From an uncultured Paracraurococcus sp. (lineage in GTDB: Bacteria; Pseudomonadota; Alphaproteobacteria; Acetobacterales; Acetobacteraceae), in contig CAITYE010000405.1 of NCBI GenBank assembly GCA_903896535.1, positions 1 to 36,613 on the forward strand: DNA of 36,613 bases, read 5' to 3'. The position numbers were made by a program, and so were the translations under genes. Below are positions 1 to 8,810 of this stretch, piece after piece. The notes beneath the pieces were generated by a model. The model worked only from the letters and a program-made list of their open reading frames with translations. It had not been told where the DNA came from and did no database searches. Within the stretch, counting starts at the first letter, position 1; each line of letters opens with the position of its first letter.

Positions 1-346
1 AGGCCCCCTTCGCCAAGAGGATGGCCACGAGGCGCGGCCACTCCTTATGGAGATAGTCTTCCAGGATAACTTGCAACCCCGCCGCCGTGTGATGGAAGGA
101 GAGCGCAATGCTGGCGAGCAACAGTAAGGCATTAAATGGGCGTCCGATCCAAGCCACAGTCTCGGCATGGGAGGCGCCCGCCAACGCCGCCACGGACAGC
201 GTGAACCACAACATCAGCGGCAGCAGCGCGACCGACGTCACGCGTTGCATGAACCAGTGATGCGTGCCGCCGCGCGCCGAGCCTTTGCCGCGTACCCGCC
301 CGAGCGCGCTGCGGAGCGGAACCCCCTGGAAAGCGTCTTGGGCCAT
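1..346 (-). CDS. sdhD: Succinate dehydrogenase hydrophobic membrane anchor subunit (SdhD), partial at window edge
   Basis: Membrane anchor of respiratory complex II, which together with SdhC holds heme and the ubiquinone site and passes electrons from the SdhAB catalytic part to the quinone pool in the inner membrane. The first 115 codons are in the window; the 3' end lies beyond base 1. The protein begins MAQDAFQGVPLRSALGRV, followed by a hydrophilic stretch with HHWFMQRVTS leading into the first membrane helix, as in SdhD proteins. A second helix is followed by HHTAAGLQVILEDYLH, matching the conserved His and the E-D-Y segment of the family. The ATG has a clear AGGAGG Shine-Dalgarno 8 bases upstream and lies 14 bases after the sdhC stop, so the two are co-transcribed. 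sdhA and sdhB are expected just outside the window. Confidence 0.9.
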   Translation of the reverse strand, partial: MAQDAFQGVPLRSALGRVRGKGSARGGTHHWFMQRVTSVALLPLMLWFTLSVAALAGASHAETVAWIGRPFNALLLLASIALSFHHTAAGLQVILEDYLHKEWPRLVAILLAKGA

Positions 347-360
347 ACGGGTAGCCTCCT

Positions 361-807
361 TCAAGCCCAGGCGGTCAGGGCGATGATCCAGGTCAGGATC
401 GTTGCCACCGCGGTGCCGATGATGACGGCACGGCCAGTTTTGTAAGTCGTTGGGATATCAAACCCAAAGCCCGCGTCATAGGCCAGATGCCGGACACCGT
501 TGAGTGTATGATACCAAGCCGCCGCGGTCAGCCCAAAAAGACCGAGGACGCCAAGCCAGGACGACAGGAACCAGGACACGGTGGCATAAGCGCGGGGCCC
601 CGCAGCGGCGGCCAGAAGCCACCAGACCAGGATCAGCAAGCCGACCGTCCAGATCACCCCCGTGATGCGCGAAGCGATCGAGGTGGCGCTCGTCATCTGC
701 GCCATGTCATAGACTTGGAGGTGGGGCGAGAGCGGTCGGCGGATCGGTGTGCCGTCAGTACGGCGGCCGATCATGGTCGCCTCACGGGCATCCGGCGAAT
801 GGGACAT
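361..807 (-). CDS. sdhC: Succinate dehydrogenase cytochrome b556 subunit (SdhC)
   Basis: Large cytochrome b anchor of complex II. About 148 residues with three predicted membrane helices (roughly residues 45-70, 80-105 and 120-145). The N-terminal part contains RPLSPHLQVYDM, the SdhC 'RPLSPHLxxY' signature, followed by TSATSIASRITGV, whose Ser and Arg correspond to the quinone-site residues. HTLNGVRHLAYD carries the conserved heme-ligand His region. I chose the ATG at 807 because GGGAG lies 11 bases upstream. A more upstream ATG (855) would add 16 residues not typical of the family, and an internal ATG at 774 is possible. First gene of the sdh operon as visible here, with sdhD 14 bases downstream. 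Confidence 0.92.
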   Translation of the reverse strand: MSHSPDAREATMIGRRTDGTPIRRPLSPHLQVYDMAQMTSATSIASRITGVIWTVGLLILVWWLLAAAAGPRAYATVSWFLSSWLGVLGLFGLTAAAWYHTLNGVRHLAYDAGFGFDIPTTYKTGRAVIIGTAVATILTWIIALTAWA

Positions 808-863
808 GGGTGGCTTTACTCCCGCTGCGGACCACATGAACCGGTGATGCCACACTGCGCCTC

Positions 864-891
864 TTTATGTTGCTGTGCGGCAAAGCGTCAA
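864..891 (-). promoter_or_regulatory. Candidate sigma-70-type promoter of the sdhC operon
   Basis: Reading the minus strand, TTGACG (886-891) is followed after 16 bases by CATAAA (864-869), about 57 bases upstream of the chosen sdhC ATG. The intergenic stretch 808-951 contains no other gene. This is pattern matching only; the -10 box is imperfect. Confidence 0.35.
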
Positions 892-951
892 CTCGAGCGG
901 TTGATGGACCAAATTTGCTGAGAAAATGCTCCTCTTTTTGTCTGCCGGCTT

Positions 952-2709
952 CTAGCTTTCTGTAAAGCTCTGGGTCCGCACCAGCCGCGCGTAGAGCCCA
1001 TTAGCCGCCATGAGCGCTGCGTGGTCGCCCATTTCCACCACCCGGCCCGCCTCCATCACCACGATCCGATCCGCCTCTCGCACCGTCGCGAGGCGATGGG
1101 CGATGACCAAAGTTGTGCGTCCCTGCCGGAGTCGGGCCAGCGCCGACTGGACCAGCGCCTCGTTTTCCGCATCCAGCGCACTGGTCGCCTCGTCCAACAA
1201 GAGCACCCGGGGATCACGGAGCAAGGCCCTCGCCAGCGCGACACGCTGCTTCTGGCCGCCCGAAATCCGGCTACCACCCGTCCCGAGCGGCGTATCGTAG
1301 CCCTGCGGCAGCGCTACGATGAAATCATGCGCCGCCGCTGCCCGAGCAGCGTCCTCGACCTCCGCCCGGCTCGCGTGGGGCCGGCCGCACGCGATATTGG
1401 CAAGGGCGGTATCGTCAAAAATCATCGCATCCTGGCCAACATAGGCGATCGCGTCGCGTAGCGAGACGAGCGTTACCTGCCGCAGGTCGACGCCGTCGAT
1501 CGTGACCGCCCCTGCGCTCACGTCATAAAGGCGCGGCACCAGCGCGAGTGCGGTCGATTTGCCGGCGCCTGAGGGGCCGACTAGAGCAACGGTCTGACCA
1601 GGTTCAGCGACAAAGCTGAGATCACGCAGCGCCGCATCAGGCGTACCAGCATAGCTGAAGCCGACATGCTCGAACGCGATCCGTCCAGCGCCCGCAGGCA
1701 GCGGGAAGGCACCCGGTAGGTCAGCGATATCCCGCGGTGCATCGATCACGCCATAAATGCTGGTAAGCCCGGCCAACCCTTCTTGCAGCGCCGCGTTCAG
1801 ACTGCCGAGTTGTCGTACCGGCTGCGCGGCGATCAACAGCGCGGCAGCAAAGCCGGTGAACTGTCCGACCGTCCCCTGCCCTGCCGCGACCCGCCAGCCG
1901 ACGAAGCCCAGCACCAGCGCGACCGTCAAGCCGCCCAGCACCTCCAGCACAGGGTCAAGGCGGGCCCGGGCCCGAGCAATGCGGAACAGCGCTGCCCTTT
2001 GCTCGGCAAAGCCTCGATTGGCTCGCGCCTCTTCGGCCTCCTCCATCCGGTAGGCACGCACCACCCGCGCCGCGGCAAAACTTTCGGTCAGCATGGCTGA
2101 GGTTTCACCGACGCGATCCTGCATGCCGCTTGAGGCACGTCGGATCCGTTTGCCGATCCAGAGGATGGGAACAGCGGCGAGCGGGTAGAGCAACGCCGCG
2201 AGCAGGGCCAGCGACCAGTCAAGCCACAGCATCGAGCCGACGAGACCGATGATGGTAAGGACATTCGCAAAGCCGGTGATCGCCCGGCTAAGCGCCTCCC
2301 GGATCTGATGCGCGTCGAGGTTGAAGCGGACCGCATGCCGGGCCGGCGCATCACGCGCGGCGACGGCAAGATCAGCGCGAGTGACGGCCGCAAACAACTT
2401 GCGTTGCAACCCCTCGATCACGCGCAAAACGGTGCCCTGGACCGCGAGCGCCTGACCGTACATGGCCACTGCACGCGCCGTAGTCACGGCAATGATCAAG
2501 GGTGGCAGGAGCCACACGACGCCAGGATCATTCCGGCTGAATCTATCAAAGGCCTGCTGGATGACGATCGGATACAAAGCTGTGATGCCAGACAGCGCGA
2601 GGGTGCAGATCAGCGCCACGACAATGCGGCCCCGATGCTGGGAGAGTTCGTCTCGCCAGAGCCGGCTCAGCAAGCTACGCGTGGTGGGGTCGGCAAACGG
2701 CTGGGCCAT
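952..2709 (-). CDS. msbA: ABC exporter, fused transmembrane and ATPase domains (MsbA/lipid A exporter family)
   Basis: Half-transporter of 585 residues that should work as an inner-membrane homodimer. Residues 1-320 form the six-helix ABC exporter domain. The C-terminal ATPase has Walker A GPSGAGKST (about residue 375), the signature ISGGQKQRVALARALL, Walker B VLLLDEATSALD and the switch His in LVIAHRLATV. The sequence is closest to the MsbA / lipid A flippase-type branch (ATP-driven flipping of a lipid or hydrophobic substrate). Distinguishing MsbA from a general multidrug exporter needs a phylogeny, so the gene symbol is tentative. It stands 54 bases downstream of the Bug-protein gene on the same strand. 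The start MAQPFADPT at 2709 has a weak AGAG ribosome site. Confidence 0.8.
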   Translation of the reverse strand: MAQPFADPTTRSLLSRLWRDELSQHRGRIVVALICTLALSGITALYPIVIQQAFDRFSRNDPGVVWLLPPLIIAVTTARAVAMYGQALAVQGTVLRVIEGLQRKLFAAVTRADLAVAARDAPARHAVRFNLDAHQIREALSRAITGFANVLTIIGLVGSMLWLDWSLALLAALLYPLAAVPILWIGKRIRRASSGMQDRVGETSAMLTESFAAARVVRAYRMEEAEEARANRGFAEQRAALFRIARARARLDPVLEVLGGLTVALVLGFVGWRVAAGQGTVGQFTGFAAALLIAAQPVRQLGSLNAALQEGLAGLTSIYGVIDAPRDIADLPGAFPLPAGAGRIAFEHVGFSYAGTPDAALRDLSFVAEPGQTVALVGPSGAGKSTALALVPRLYDVSAGAVTIDGVDLRQVTLVSLRDAIAYVGQDAMIFDDTALANIACGRPHASRAEVEDAARAAAAHDFIVALPQGYDTPLGTGGSRISGGQKQRVALARALLRDPRVLLLDEATSALDAENEALVQSALARLRQGRTTLVIAHRLATVREADRIVVMEAGRVVEMGDHAALMAANGLYARLVRTQSFTES

Positions 2710-2763
2710 GACGCTCTTTTGTAGCCGGCATGGCCGATGGGAGACAGGGGCCGTGCGCCGAAG

Positions 2764-3735
2764 TCATTCGGTCTTCAGATTGCGGGCGACGATGAGCCGC
2801 CGCCAGGCCGCGATTTCCTCGATCACCAGGCCACGGGTTGCCTTCAGCGCACTCGGGTCCACCTCGCCATCCGTGAGTTCTTCCAGCCGCTGGCGCGTCG
2901 CAGGTATGGCCAGCGCCTGGACAAGTGCCGCATGCAGCCCAGCCTGGACCGGCATCGGTGTCCCCGAAGGTGCGGCCAGACCTGCCCAGGTATAGCTGCG
3001 AAAGCCTGCACTTCCGGTCGCCTCGGCGACGGTCGGGATTGCGGGAAACCGCCGCGACCGTCGATCAGCGGTCACACCAAGACCCCGCAAACGCGGGTCA
3101 TCAAGCAGCCCCATCGCCCCCGCCAGCGTCGCGCACATCATCGGCAACTCGCCCGAGAGCACCGCGGTAAGGCCGGCATTATCGCCGCGATACGGGATTT
3201 GGGTCAGCTCGATTCCCGCCGCCTGGCTGAACAACTCGCCAGTGAGATGGTGCGACGATCCTGGACCGAGCGTGCCGTATTGAACCGCGCCCGGCTCTGC
3301 CCGGGCCACATCGATCAACGCGCGCAGATCAGGATATTTCGCGTTGTCGCTACGCACCACGAAGACAAAGGCATAGCGCAAGGCGATGCTAATCCAGGCG
3401 AAACTGTCCACCGGGTCGAACCCGCTGGTCTTGCCGAATGCCGCGGCGACCCCGTGACTGCCGGTCAGGAGACCGATCGTCTGGCCGTCCGGCGCGGCGC
3501 GTGCCAGGGCCGCCGAGGCGATATTGCCGCCAGCGCCAGGGCGGGCCTCGACGATCACCGGCTTGCCCAATGCCTCAGCCAGCGATGGCGCCAGGACGCG
3601 CGCGATCGTATCCGCTGCTCCGCCAGCGGCGAAACCGTGCAACAAAGTAACCGGGCGGTCCGGCACCCAGCCCTGGGCGCGGGCCAGCGCCGGGACAGCG
3701 AGCAGGGCAAGGAGTGGGCGGCGGGTCAAATACAT
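2764..3735 (-). CDS. Tripartite tricarboxylate transporter (Bug-family) substrate-binding protein
   Basis: Periplasmic solute-binding protein of about 323 residues. The N-terminus MYLTRRPLLALLAVPALARA is a signal peptide with a twin-Arg-like start and an A-R-A cleavage site. The mature protein follows the Bug fold: P-D-R-P-V-T-L, a glycine-rich GFAAGGAADTIAR loop that contacts the carboxylate ligand, then VIVEARPGAGGNIASAAL and the conserved 'DG' segment. Such proteins capture small carboxylates, and many are orphans used as sensors or with distant TctAB membrane parts. No tctA or tctB is next to it. An upstream ATG at 3759 overlapping yraN is possible, but the 3735 start leaves a cleaner signal peptide. 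Ligand unknown. Confidence 0.85.
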   Translation of the reverse strand: MYLTRRPLLALLAVPALARAQGWVPDRPVTLLHGFAAGGAADTIARVLAPSLAEALGKPVIVEARPGAGGNIASAALARAAPDGQTIGLLTGSHGVAAAFGKTSGFDPVDSFAWISIALRYAFVFVVRSDNAKYPDLRALIDVARAEPGAVQYGTLGPGSSHHLTGELFSQAAGIELTQIPYRGDNAGLTAVLSGELPMMCATLAGAMGLLDDPRLRGLGVTADRRSRRFPAIPTVAEATGSAGFRSYTWAGLAAPSGTPMPVQAGLHAALVQALAIPATRQRLEELTDGEVDPSALKATRGLVIEEIAAWRRLIVARNLKTE

Positions 3736-3751
3736 GGTTTTGTGGCTTAGC

Positions 3752-4132
3752 TCAGGCATCGCCGACACGGAACGCGTCAGCGATGCGCCGGACGCTGAAA
3801 TCCGCCGCGACCAGGAGCACATCGAAACGAATTCCTGCGCTCCCGTGGCCGGGATGCTCGGCCAGCCAGCACTCCGCTGCGGCCAGCAGGCGCCCGCGTT
3901 GGCGGGCAGACAGGGCCCACGCGGCTTCAGCCAAGCTGGGCCGCGCCTTCACTTCGATAAAGGCGAGCAAGCCCGCCTGCTCGGCGATCAAATCGAGTTC
4001 GCCGGCGGGCGTACGGACGCGCCGGCCTAACACCTGCCATCCTTGGTCAATCAGGGCCTGCACCGCCGCATCCTCGGCGGCGCGGCCGGCGGCTTCGGCG
4101 CGAGCGCCGCGTTGCCGCCGGACCGCGTCCAT
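3752..4132 (-). CDS. YraN family protein (UPF0102, predicted endonuclease-fold)
   Basis: A 126-residue member of the YraN/UPF0102 family, which has a Holliday-junction-resolvase-like restriction endonuclease fold. The recognisable core is 'AEDAAVQALIDQGW' followed by R-T-P-A-G-E-L-D-L-I-A and F-I-E-V-K-A-R, which supplies the E-D-ExK acidic/lysine triad of PD-(D/E)XK enzymes. A biochemical function has not been established for the family. Its ATG overlaps the stop codon of the threonine aldolase gene (TGATG), indicating translational coupling, and the Bug-protein gene follows. Confidence 0.88.
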   Translation of the reverse strand: MDAVRRQRGARAEAAGRAAEDAAVQALIDQGWQVLGRRVRTPAGELDLIAEQAGLLAFIEVKARPSLAEAAWALSARQRGRLLAAAECWLAEHPGHGSAGIRFDVLLVAADFSVRRIADAFRVGDA

Positions 4133-5196
4133 CAGGCGAGGATCGACTGGCGGATCAAGCCGACCACTTCTTCGATCATCGGCGCCGTCACATCCAAATG
4201 CGTACAGGCGCGCACCCGCCCGCCGAGGCCGCTGACCGAGACGCCCCGCAGCGCGAGCCGACGTTGCAATGTCGGTACGTCGACGCCAGCGCCGCGGACA
4301 TCGAAGAAGACCAGGTTGGTTTCAGGGTCCTCGACGACGACGCCCGGGATTTGGGCCAGGCCGCGGGCCAGAGCCTTGGCGTTGGCGTGGTCTTCGGCCA
4401 AGCGCTCGATATTATGCTCCAGCGCGTAGAGGCAGGCGGCAGCGCAGATCCCTGCTTGCCGCATAGATCCGCCCAGCCGCTGCTTCCAGCGCCAAGCCTG
4501 CCCGATGAAATCCGCCGAGCCGCAGAGCACGGCACCGAGCGGAGCCCCAAGACCCTTGGTGAAATCCAGCCAGACACTGTCATAGCCCGCCACCATGTCG
4601 CGCGGCGCGACAGCGGCAGCGACGCAGGCGTTCATCAGGCGCGCGCCGTCCATATGCGTCGACCAGCCCTCGGCATGCGCGACGGCTGCGACTTCGTTCA
4701 ACTGCTGCAACGGCCAGACCTTGCCACCGCCGATATTGGCCGTCTGCTCGACTTCAAGCAGACGTTGGGGCGGGTTGTAGCGGGTCTTCGGGCGGATGGC
4801 CGCGCGCACGTCATCGGCGGTGAACATCCCGCCGCCGCCCTTCAGCGGCATGATCTGCACCCCGGTGAAGGCCGCGTGCGCGCCACCTTCCGAGAACAGG
4901 ATGTGCGCCGTCTCGTGCGCCACCACTTCATCGCCTTTACCGCAATGAGTCAAAATAGCAACGACATTGCACATGGTCCCAGAAGGCAGAAAGATCGCGG
5001 CCTCCTTGCCCATGAGCGCCGCCATACGGTCGCACAGCGCGTGCACGGTCGGGTCGTCGCCATGCTGCTCATCGCCGACCGCAGCAGCCATCATTGCGGC
5101 CTTCATCGCCGGAGTCGGTCGCGTCTGGGTGTCCGAATACAGGTTGATTCGCGCGGGCGGCGCGCCCGCCGGCGGGCGTTCAGGGGCGTGGACCAT
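4132..5196 (-). CDS. ltaE: Low-specificity L-threonine aldolase (beta-eliminating lyase family)
   Basis: PLP-dependent enzyme of 354 residues that cleaves L-threonine or L-allo-threonine to glycine and acetaldehyde in the cytoplasm. Visible family features: N-terminal LYSDTQTRPTPAMKAAM, 'MGKEAAIFLPSGTMCN' with the cofactor phosphate-binding loop, the Asp of HMDGARLMNA (about D183) for the pyridine nitrogen, and the Schiff-base Lys in DFTKGLGAPLGA (about K214). The reading frame stays open far upstream of 5196, but that extension is antisense to the divergent DUF4337 gene and has no aldolase similarity, so I start at MVHAPERPP. yraN follows with a one-base overlap. Confidence 0.88.
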   Translation of the reverse strand: MVHAPERPPAGAPPARINLYSDTQTRPTPAMKAAMMAAAVGDEQHGDDPTVHALCDRMAALMGKEAAIFLPSGTMCNVVAILTHCGKGDEVVAHETAHILFSEGGAHAAFTGVQIMPLKGGGGMFTADDVRAAIRPKTRYNPPQRLLEVEQTANIGGGKVWPLQQLNEVAAVAHAEGWSTHMDGARLMNACVAAAVAPRDMVAGYDSVWLDFTKGLGAPLGAVLCGSADFIGQAWRWKQRLGGSMRQAGICAAACLYALEHNIERLAEDHANAKALARGLAQIPGVVVEDPETNLVFFDVRGAGVDVPTLQRRLALRGVSVSGLGGRVRACTHLDVTAPMIEEVVGLIRQSILA

Positions 5197-5322
5197 CGAG
5201 GGCTCCGAATTGAGAACTGCAAGCGTGTGGGGAGTAGCCTTCGCTGTCCAGCCCCATGGCCCCAATCGCCAAATGCAGCGACATGTGGCATGCCAGTGAC
5301 GGAACATCCGGCGAGGAGAAAC

Positions 5323-5937
5323 ATGGCACACGAGCATCCGCCCCACGAGGAAGCCGAGGAGGCCGCACACAATGGTGCTAGCGGTGGCACCAAGCGTTTG
5401 GCGCTTTTGATCGCCGTCCTGGCACTCTTTCTCGCGATCACCGAGACGCTTGGCAAAAGCGCCCAGACCCATGCCCTTTCGAGCAATATTGAGGCGTCGA
5501 ACCTGTGGGCGTTCTTCCAGGCCCGTACCGCCCGGCAGACGACCCTCCGGGCGGCTGCCGAACAGACAAATCTGCTTGTGCCCGGCCTCGACAGCAACGG
5601 GCGCACCGCAGCGGATAAGCAGATCGCCGCCTGGAACGCGACGATCGAGCGCTGGGAGAGCGAGCCATCGACCGGGGAAGGCCGAAAGGAACTGGCCGCG
5701 CGGGCGCAGTATGCGGAAACGGAGCGAGATAAGGGGCTGGCCGCTTACCATGCGTTTGAATACGCGTCCGCAGCCTTTCAGGTTGCGATCGTCGTCGCCT
5801 CGGCCTCCATCATCACCGGGGTACCGATACTCGCGCTCGGCGCGGTGGTGCTTGGCTGCGTCGGCGTAATCCTGGGTGGGATCGGTTACTTTGATCTGGG
5901 CCTGCTGCACACCGCGCATGGTGCCAAACCGCATTGA
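5323..5937 (+). CDS. DUF4337 family membrane protein
   Basis: A 204-residue protein of the DUF4337 type; function unknown. It starts MAHEHPPHEEAEEAAHNG, an acidic and His-rich head, followed by one membrane helix (about residues 25-42). A long soluble, partly coiled-coil middle (SNIEASNLWAFFQARTAR and an E/R-rich stretch) is followed by two closely spaced C-terminal hydrophobic helices (about 150-195) rich in Gly and Val. A strong GGCGAGGAG ribosome site precedes the ATG at 5323. It is divergent from ltaE (126 bases between the starts) and faces the ratA-like gene tail to tail. Its frame overlaps a long minus-strand open frame, but the ribosome site and domain architecture favour this strand. 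Confidence 0.82.
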   Translation: MAHEHPPHEEAEEAAHNGASGGTKRLALLIAVLALFLAITETLGKSAQTHALSSNIEASNLWAFFQARTARQTTLRAAAEQTNLLVPGLDSNGRTAADKQIAAWNATIERWESEPSTGEGRKELAARAQYAETERDKGLAAYHAFEYASAAFQVAIVVASASIITGVPILALGAVVLGCVGVILGGIGYFDLGLLHTAHGAKPH

Positions 5938-5939
5938 GG

Positions 5940-5953
5940 CGCTCCGCAGAGCG
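5940..5953. terminator. Short hairpin between convergent genes
   Basis: CGCTC / GAGCG, a five-base-pair stem with a CGCA loop, sits in the 24-base gap between the convergent DUF4337 and RatA-like genes. There is no U-run, so termination is only suggested by position. Confidence 0.25.
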
Positions 5954-5961
5954 TGCGGCAC

Positions 5962-6444
5962 TCAGCCCGCGGCTGGACTCGCCTTGGGCGGCGCACCTGG
6001 GACGGCCAAAGGGGGGCGCCCATATAGCTGCATCGCCCGCCGCTCGAAGGACCGCACCATCAGTCGCACCGCCTCGTTAAAGACAGTGCCAATCACTGCC
6101 TGGAGGAGGCGGGAACGGAACTCGAAATCGACGAAGAAATCGACCTCCGTGCCTTGCGGATGCGGCGAAAGCTTCCAGTGGTTTGTCAGGTAGTGGAAAG
6201 GCCCATTGAGGTAGCGGACCGTCAGGGCCTCTGGCCGGGACAAAGTAACGTGGCTTCGAAAGGTTTCCCGGAACATTTTGAACCCGATGGTGAGGTCCGC
6301 GGTGAGCTCTGCCTCACTCCGACTGAGCACGCGCGCGCCGACGCACCAGGGGAGGAATTCAGGGTACCGGTGGACGTCCGCCACCATGTCGAACACCTGC
6401 TCCGGCTGGTAGCGGAGGACCCGCTTCTCGGCATGGGTCGGCAT
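5962..6444 (-). CDS. RatA/COQ10-like START-domain protein (ubiquinone-binding chaperone)
   Basis: A 160-residue SRPBCC/START-fold protein of the RatA-COQ10 group. COQ10 homologs bind ubiquinone and help its respiratory use; the E. coli member was described as the RatA ribosome-association toxin. Motifs: [19 protein letters not shown], the typical 'VADVHRYPEFLPWC' segment (about residues 22-36), and the C-terminal long helix F-N-E-A-V-R-L-M-V-R-S-F-E-R-R-A. The start codon overlaps the last base of lipA, so it is the distal gene of the pdh-lipA operon. That location next to lipoate and PDH genes fits a respiratory role better than a toxin. Confidence 0.88.
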   Translation of the reverse strand: MPTHAEKRVLRYQPEQVFDMVADVHRYPEFLPWCVGARVLSRSEAELTADLTIGFKMFRETFRSHVTLSRPEALTVRYLNGPFHYLTNHWKLSPHPQGTEVDFFVDFEFRSRLLQAVIGTVFNEAVRLMVRSFERRAMQLYGRPPLAVPGAPPKASPAAG

Positions 6445-7379
6445 CAGGCGCGGGCCAGCCGGGCTGCCCTGAGCGCAGCGAAGTCGCGGTCGGCATGGTA
6501 ACTGCTGCGGGTGAGCGGCGTCGCCGAAACCAGCAGAAACCCTCGCGCCCTGGCCATACTGGCGTAGTCCTCGAATTCCGCGGGAATAACAAAGTGGGCG
6601 ACAGCGGCGTGCTTGACCGTCGGCTGCAGGTACTGACCGATGGTCAGAAAATCCACCTCCGCGCTGCGCAGATCGTCCATGACCTGAAGCACTTCGGATT
6701 TAGTCTCTCCGAGGCCGACCATGATCCCAGATTTGGTGAACAGGCCGGGATCGAGCTGCTTAGCCCGATCCAGGAGCCGCAGTGAGTGGTAATAGCGGGC
6801 CCCAGGCCGGATGGTCGGGTAAAGCTTCGGCACCGTTTCCAGGTTGTGGTTGAAGACGTCGGGCCGCGCAGCCACTACCACCTCCAGCGCACCGTCCTTG
6901 CGCAAGAAATCCGGCGTGAGAACTTCGATCGTGGTCTCCGACGCCGCAGCGCGAATCGCGCGGATGGTCGCCGCGAAATGCTCAGCCCCACCATCCGCCA
7001 GATCGTCGCGGTCCACGCTGGTCACCACCACATGCCTGAGGCCAAGGCGGGCGACGGCGTCGGCAACTCGGTTGGGCTCACCGCCATCGAGCGGCTGCGG
7101 CAGGCCGGTCTTCACATTGCAAAAGCTGCAGGCGCGCGTGCAGGTCTCACCCATGATCATCATGGTCGCATGGCGTTGTGACCAGCATTCGCCGATATTC
7201 GGGCAGGCCGCCTCCTCGCAGACGGTTACCAGCCGGTTGTCGCGCATCAGCTTCCGGGTCTCGTGATAGACCGGATGTGTCGGTGCCTTCACCCTGATCC
7301 AGGCGGGCTTGCGCTGGATTGGGTTGTCCGGACGATGCGCCTTCTCAGGGTGGCGGATGTCGATGCGGGTCGTGGCCAT
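6444..7379 (-). CDS. lipA: Lipoyl synthase (radical SAM)
   Basis: Inserts two sulfur atoms into protein-bound octanoyl groups to make lipoyl-lysine, the swinging arm of PDH and other complexes. The 311-residue protein contains the auxiliary-cluster cysteines (C54, C59, C65 in [12 protein letters not shown]) and the radical-SAM triad C80-x3-C84-x2-C87 (CTRACSFC). The conserved R-S-S-Y-H-A near the C-terminus contributes the serine ligand of the auxiliary cluster. It lies 36 bases downstream of lpdA on the same strand, so the gene that lipoylates E2 and the E1-beta lipoyl domain is made with its substrates. The next gene starts on its last base. Confidence 0.97.
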   Translation of the reverse strand: MATTRIDIRHPEKAHRPDNPIQRKPAWIRVKAPTHPVYHETRKLMRDNRLVTVCEEAACPNIGECWSQRHATMMIMGETCTRACSFCNVKTGLPQPLDGGEPNRVADAVARLGLRHVVVTSVDRDDLADGGAEHFAATIRAIRAAASETTIEVLTPDFLRKDGALEVVVAARPDVFNHNLETVPKLYPTIRPGARYYHSLRLLDRAKQLDPGLFTKSGIMVGLGETKSEVLQVMDDLRSAEVDFLTIGQYLQPTVKHAAVAHFVIPAEFEDYASMARARGFLLVSATPLTRSSYHADRDFAALRAARLARA

Positions 7380-7415
7380 GCGTATTCCAGGCCCCGGCGG
7401 TAGCCGGGTTGCGAC

Positions 7416-8810
7416 TTAGATATGGATAACCCGGCCGTAGGCGTCCAGCACCGCCTCGTGCATGGCCTCAGAAATGGTCGGATGCGGGAAGACGGTCTCC
7501 ATCAGCTCAGCCTCGGTGGTCTCCATGGTCTTGGCGATGGTGTAGCCCTGGATCATCTCCGTGACCTCTGGACCGACCATATGAGCCCCAAGCAATTCAC
7601 CAGTCTTGGCGTCGAAGATCGTTTTGATCAGGCCTTCCGGCTCGCCCATGGCGATAGCTTTCCCGTTCCCGATGAACGGGAAACGGCCCACTTTCAGCTC
7701 ATGCCCGGCAGCCTTAGCCGCCGCCTCGGTGAGGCCGACGCTTGCGACCTGCGGCCGACAATAGGTGCAGCCTGGGATATTACGCACCTGCAGCGGATGC
7801 GGATGCAGTCCGGCGATCGCTTCGACACAAATGACGCCCTCATGGCTCGCCTTGTGCGCGAGCCACGGCGCGCCCGTCAGGTCGCCAATGGCATAAATGC
7901 CAGGCTCGCCCGTCCGGCATTGGGCATCGATCAGAACATGCGTCCGGTCAACAACGACGCCGGTCCCCTCAAGACCGATCTCCTCGACATTGCCGACAAT
8001 GCCAACCGCCGATATCAGCCGATCAGCGGTGATTTCCTGCACGCCCACATCCGTCTCGATGATGGCGGTCACCGTGTCGGGTCCCTTGCGCAGCCCCTGC
8101 ACTTTGGCGCCGGTGATGACCTGCATGCCCTGCTTGACGAAAGCCTTCTGGACAAAGCCTGAAATCTCGGCGTCCTCGACAGGAAGAATGCGGTCCACCA
8201 CCTCGACCAGCGTCACCTTGGCGCCGAGATTGAGGTAGAAGCTCGCGAACTCGCTGCCGATTGCGCCAGAGCCGACGACAATCAAGGATTTGGGCATAGC
8301 AGGCGGGACCATCGCTTCCTTGTAGGTCCACACCAGTTTTCCGTCGGGCTCGAGCCCCGGCGCTACGCGCGCCCGCGCACCGGTCGCCAGAATGATATGA
8401 GGCGCCACAAGATCGGCAACCGCCTTGCCGTCTTTAGTGACGCTGAGCTTGCCCGGGCCGGCAAGCCGGCCGCGCCCGTCGTAGACCGTGACCTTATTCT
8501 TCTTCAGCAGATGCTTAACGCCGCCCGAAAGCTGGCCTGCGACCGTCCGGCTGCGTTTGACGATCTTCCCGATGTCAAACCGGATATTGTCCACCGCGAA
8601 GCCGTAGGCGTCGAGCGTATGAAGCAAGTGATTGATCTCGGCGCTGCGGAGCAGCGCCTTGGTCGGGATGCAGCCCCAATTCAAACAGATGCCACCCAGA
8701 TGCTCCCGCTCGACCAGTGCGGTCTTCATCCCGAGTTGGGCCGCGCGGATCGCGGCGACATAGCCACCGGGCCCGCCACCAAGAACGATCAGATCGAAGC
8801 TATCGGCCAT
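7416..8810 (-). CDS. lpdA: Dihydrolipoyl dehydrogenase (E3)
   Basis: FAD enzyme that re-oxidises dihydrolipoyl groups with NAD+ in the PDH complex. 464 residues. FAD site GGGPGGYVAAIRAAQLG, redox disulfide C42/C47 in GGICLNWGCIPTKALL, NAD-binding GSGAIGSEFASFY (about residue 180), second FAD motif GIYAIGDLTGAPWLAHKA, and the catalytic His-Glu pair near the end in FPHPTISEAMHEA. The start overlaps the last bases of the upstream GNAT gene by 11 bases, indicating coupled translation. Fifth gene of the pdh operon. Confidence 0.97.
   Translation of the reverse strand: MADSFDLIVLGGGPGGYVAAIRAAQLGMKTALVEREHLGGICLNWGCIPTKALLRSAEINHLLHTLDAYGFAVDNIRFDIGKIVKRSRTVAGQLSGGVKHLLKKNKVTVYDGRGRLAGPGKLSVTKDGKAVADLVAPHIILATGARARVAPGLEPDGKLVWTYKEAMVPPAMPKSLIVVGSGAIGSEFASFYLNLGAKVTLVEVVDRILPVEDAEISGFVQKAFVKQGMQVITGAKVQGLRKGPDTVTAIIETDVGVQEITADRLISAVGIVGNVEEIGLEGTGVVVDRTHVLIDAQCRTGEPGIYAIGDLTGAPWLAHKASHEGVICVEAIAGLHPHPLQVRNIPGCTYCRPQVASVGLTEAAAKAAGHELKVGRFPFIGNGKAIAMGEPEGLIKTIFDAKTGELLGAHMVGPEVTEMIQGYTIAKTMETTEAELMETVFPHPTISEAMHEAVLDAYGRVIHI

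Noticed and set aside
5197-5961. Long minus-strand open extension upstream of the threonine aldolase (609-codon frame)
   Set aside because: It is antisense to the DUF4337 gene, which has a strong ribosome site and a sensible membrane-protein layout; the extension has no aldolase similarity. GC-rich DNA produces such shadows.
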